Positions 62,723-64,000 of a stretch of DNA of 64,000 bases are shown here, one piece after another (the first letter of the stretch is position 1; every line of letters begins with the position of its first letter). Origin of the DNA: Streptomyces sp. NRRL S-455 (GTDB lineage Bacteria > Actinomycetota > Actinomycetes > Streptomycetales > Streptomycetaceae); contig NZ_JOCT01000003.1 of assembly GCF_000717875.1 (NCBI RefSeq), positions 124,001-188,000 on the forward strand, written 5' to 3'. Under the pieces are notes generated by a model. That model made no database searches, had not been told where the DNA came from, and worked only from the letters and a program-made list of their open reading frames with translations. Position numbers and translations under genes: made by a program.

Positions 62723-64000
62723 TCAGCCCATCTCCTCCAGGGCCTTGCCCTTCGTCTCCTTGACGAACTTCAGGACGAAGGGGATGGAGAGCGCGGCGAA
62801 CACCGTGTAGATCACGTAGGTCACGGAGAGGTTCCAGTCGGCCAGCGACGGGAAGCTCGCGGTGATGGCCCAGTTGGCGATCCACTGCGCGGCGGCGGCC
62901 ACGCCCAGCGCGGCGGCGCGGATCCGGTTGGGGAACATCTCGCCGAGCATGACCCAGACGACCACGCCCCAGGACAGGGCGAAGAAGAGGACGAAGACGT
63001 GCGCGGCGATCAGGGCGATCCAGCCCTGGGTGGCAGGCAGCGTGCCGTCGACGAGGGGGTGCGAGAACGCCCAGGCCTCCAGCGCCAGGCCGACCACCAT
63101 GCCGACGGAGCCGATGATCGCGAGCGGCCTGCGCCCGATGCGGTCGACGAAGATCATCGCGATGACGGTGCCGACGATGTTGATGATCGACGTGGTGAAG
63201 GAGTAGAAGAACGAGTCCGTCGGGTCGACGCCGACCGACTGCCACAGCGTCGAGGAGTAGTAGAACGCGACGTTGATGCCGACGAACTGCTGGAAGACCG
63301 ACAGGCCTATGCCGACCCAGACGATCGGCTTGAAGAAGAAGCTGCCGCCGAGCAGGTCCTTGAAGCTGGACTTGTGCTCGCTCTTCATGGCGCCCTCGAT
63401 CTCGGCGACACGGGCGTCCAGGTCGATGTCCTTGCCCTCGACCTCGGTGAGGACCTCCCGGGCGCGCTCGTGCTTGCCGACGGAGATGAGGAAGCGCGGG
63501 GACTCGGGGATGGCGAAGGAGAGCAGCCCGTAGAGGACGGCGGGGACGACCATGACGCCGAGCATGATCTGCCAGGCCTCCAGGCCCATCAGCTTGCCGC
63601 GCTGGTCGCCGTCGGCGGCGTTCAGCACACCCCAGTTGACGAGCTGCGACACGGCGATGCCGATGACGATGGCAGCCTGCTGGAAGGAGCCGAGGCGGCC
63701 GCGGTAGGCGGGCGGGGCGACCTCGGCGATGTAGGCCGGGCCGATCACGGAGGCCATGCCGATGGCGAAGCCACCGACGACGCGCCAGAAGGCGAGGTCC
63801 CACAGCGCGAAGGGCAGCGCGGAGCCGACGGCGCTGATGATGAAGAGGACCGCGGCGATCTGCATGCACCGGATGCGGCCGATGCGGTCGGCTATGCGGC
63901 CGGCGGTCGCGGCGCCGATGGCGCAGCCGATGAGGGCGATGGCGATGACCTGGGCGAGGGCCGCGGAGCCGACGTCGTAGCGGTCACGGATGGCCTCGAC
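62723..64000 (-). CDS. glcP: MFS sugar porter, GlcP-type glucose permease (5' end missing)
   Basis: 425 residues are readable; the start lies beyond the right edge and the frame is open to base 64000. Sugar porter signatures are present: GRIADRIGRIR, RVVGGFAIGMASVIGPAYIAEVAPPAYRGRLGS, IPESPRFLI, DRIGRRP and FKETKG-like VKETKGKALEE at the end. About ten helices are visible. In S. coelicolor the major glucose permease gene glcP1 lies in the same place beside ftsY, so glucose uptake is likely. An internal ATG at 63865 is not the real start. Confidence 0.85.
   Translation of the reverse strand, partial: VEAIRDRYDVGSAALAQVIAIALIGCAIGAATAGRIADRIGRIRCMQIAAVLFIISAVGSALPFALWDLAFWRVVGGFAIGMASVIGPAYIAEVAPPAYRGRLGSFQQAAIVIGIAVSQLVNWGVLNAADGDQRGKLMGLEAWQIMLGVMVVPAVLYGLLSFAIPESPRFLISVGKHERAREVLTEVEGKDIDLDARVAEIEGAMKSEHKSSFKDLLGGSFFFKPIVWVGIGLSVFQQFVGINVAFYYSSTLWQSVGVDPTDSFFYSFTTSIINIVGTVIAMIFVDRIGRRPLAIIGSVGMVVGLALEAWAFSHPLVDGTLPATQGWIALIAAHVFVLFFALSWGVVVWVMLGEMFPNRIRAAALGVAAAAQWIANWAITASFPSLADWNLSVTYVIYTVFAALSIPFVLKFVKETKGKALEEMG

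Noticed and set aside
61158..63869. A 903-codon open frame on the minus strand across the LLM, hypothetical and permease genes
   Set aside because: Arg/Pro/Gly-rich translation typical of out-of-frame GC-rich DNA; it contradicts three genes with clear domains.

Overview
The window is high-GC actinobacterial chromosome, almost certainly Streptomyces. Gene content and order match the conserved Streptomyces core around whiG, the sip signal-peptidase array, amtB-glnK-glnD, nsdA and ftsY. GTG and TTG starts, GTGA/ATGA overlaps and leaderless-looking starts are frequent. I saw no tRNA, rRNA, transposase, integrase or CRISPR array, and no secondary-metabolite cluster. Both ends are cut: gabT at the left and a sugar permease at the right.

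Region 1 (1-16.2 kb) is polyamine/GABA catabolism: the gabT tail, a minus-strand operon (aldehyde dehydrogenase, PotD-, PotA-, PotB- and PotC-like transporter, PuuB-like oxidase), then a second aldehyde dehydrogenase divergent from an Lrp/AsnC regulator, followed by a class III aminotransferase. Together these would import putrescine-like amines, oxidise or transaminate them to aldehydes, oxidise these to GABA-type acids, and pass them to GabT. The two dehydrogenase promoters share an operator-like 8-mer. Interspersed are a PAP2 phosphatase, a NADAR protein, a DUF4190 protein, a probable aminodeoxyfutalosine deaminase (menaquinone pathway) and a GDPD.

Region 2 (16.3-29.4 kb) is mixed and more accessory: an ABC ATPase with a degenerate signature plus its permease, a VOC protein, a LOG-like protein, a sortase-type (LAETG) surface protein under a very clear vegetative promoter, a thiamine ABC transporter under a TPP riboswitch (its binding protein carries an in-frame palindromic insertion), rlmN, a cytoplasmic subtilase paired with a small unknown protein, a DUF6233 protein and an SRPBCC protein.

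Region 3 (29.4-47.1 kb) is the conserved housekeeping block, mostly on the minus strand: cdsA-frr-pyrH-tsf-rpsB, an M23 peptidase, a TetR regulator, whiG, dprA-comM-yraN, DUF2469, a NUDIX gene, four tandem type I signal peptidases, and rplS-trmD-rimM-khpA-rpsP.

Region 4 (47.5-64 kb) holds a SprT-like protein, an archaeal/eukaryotic-type ProRS, a methyltransferase, ffh, glnD-glnK-amtB with a two-box GlnR site, nsdA, a PrimPol-like protein, ftsY, an LLM oxidoreductase, a small unknown protein and a GlcP-type sugar permease. The best candidates for something undescribed are the subtilase/small-protein pair, the shared CGGAATCC polyamine operator, the two-hairpin leader behind the TPP riboswitch, and the palindromic element inserted in thiB.
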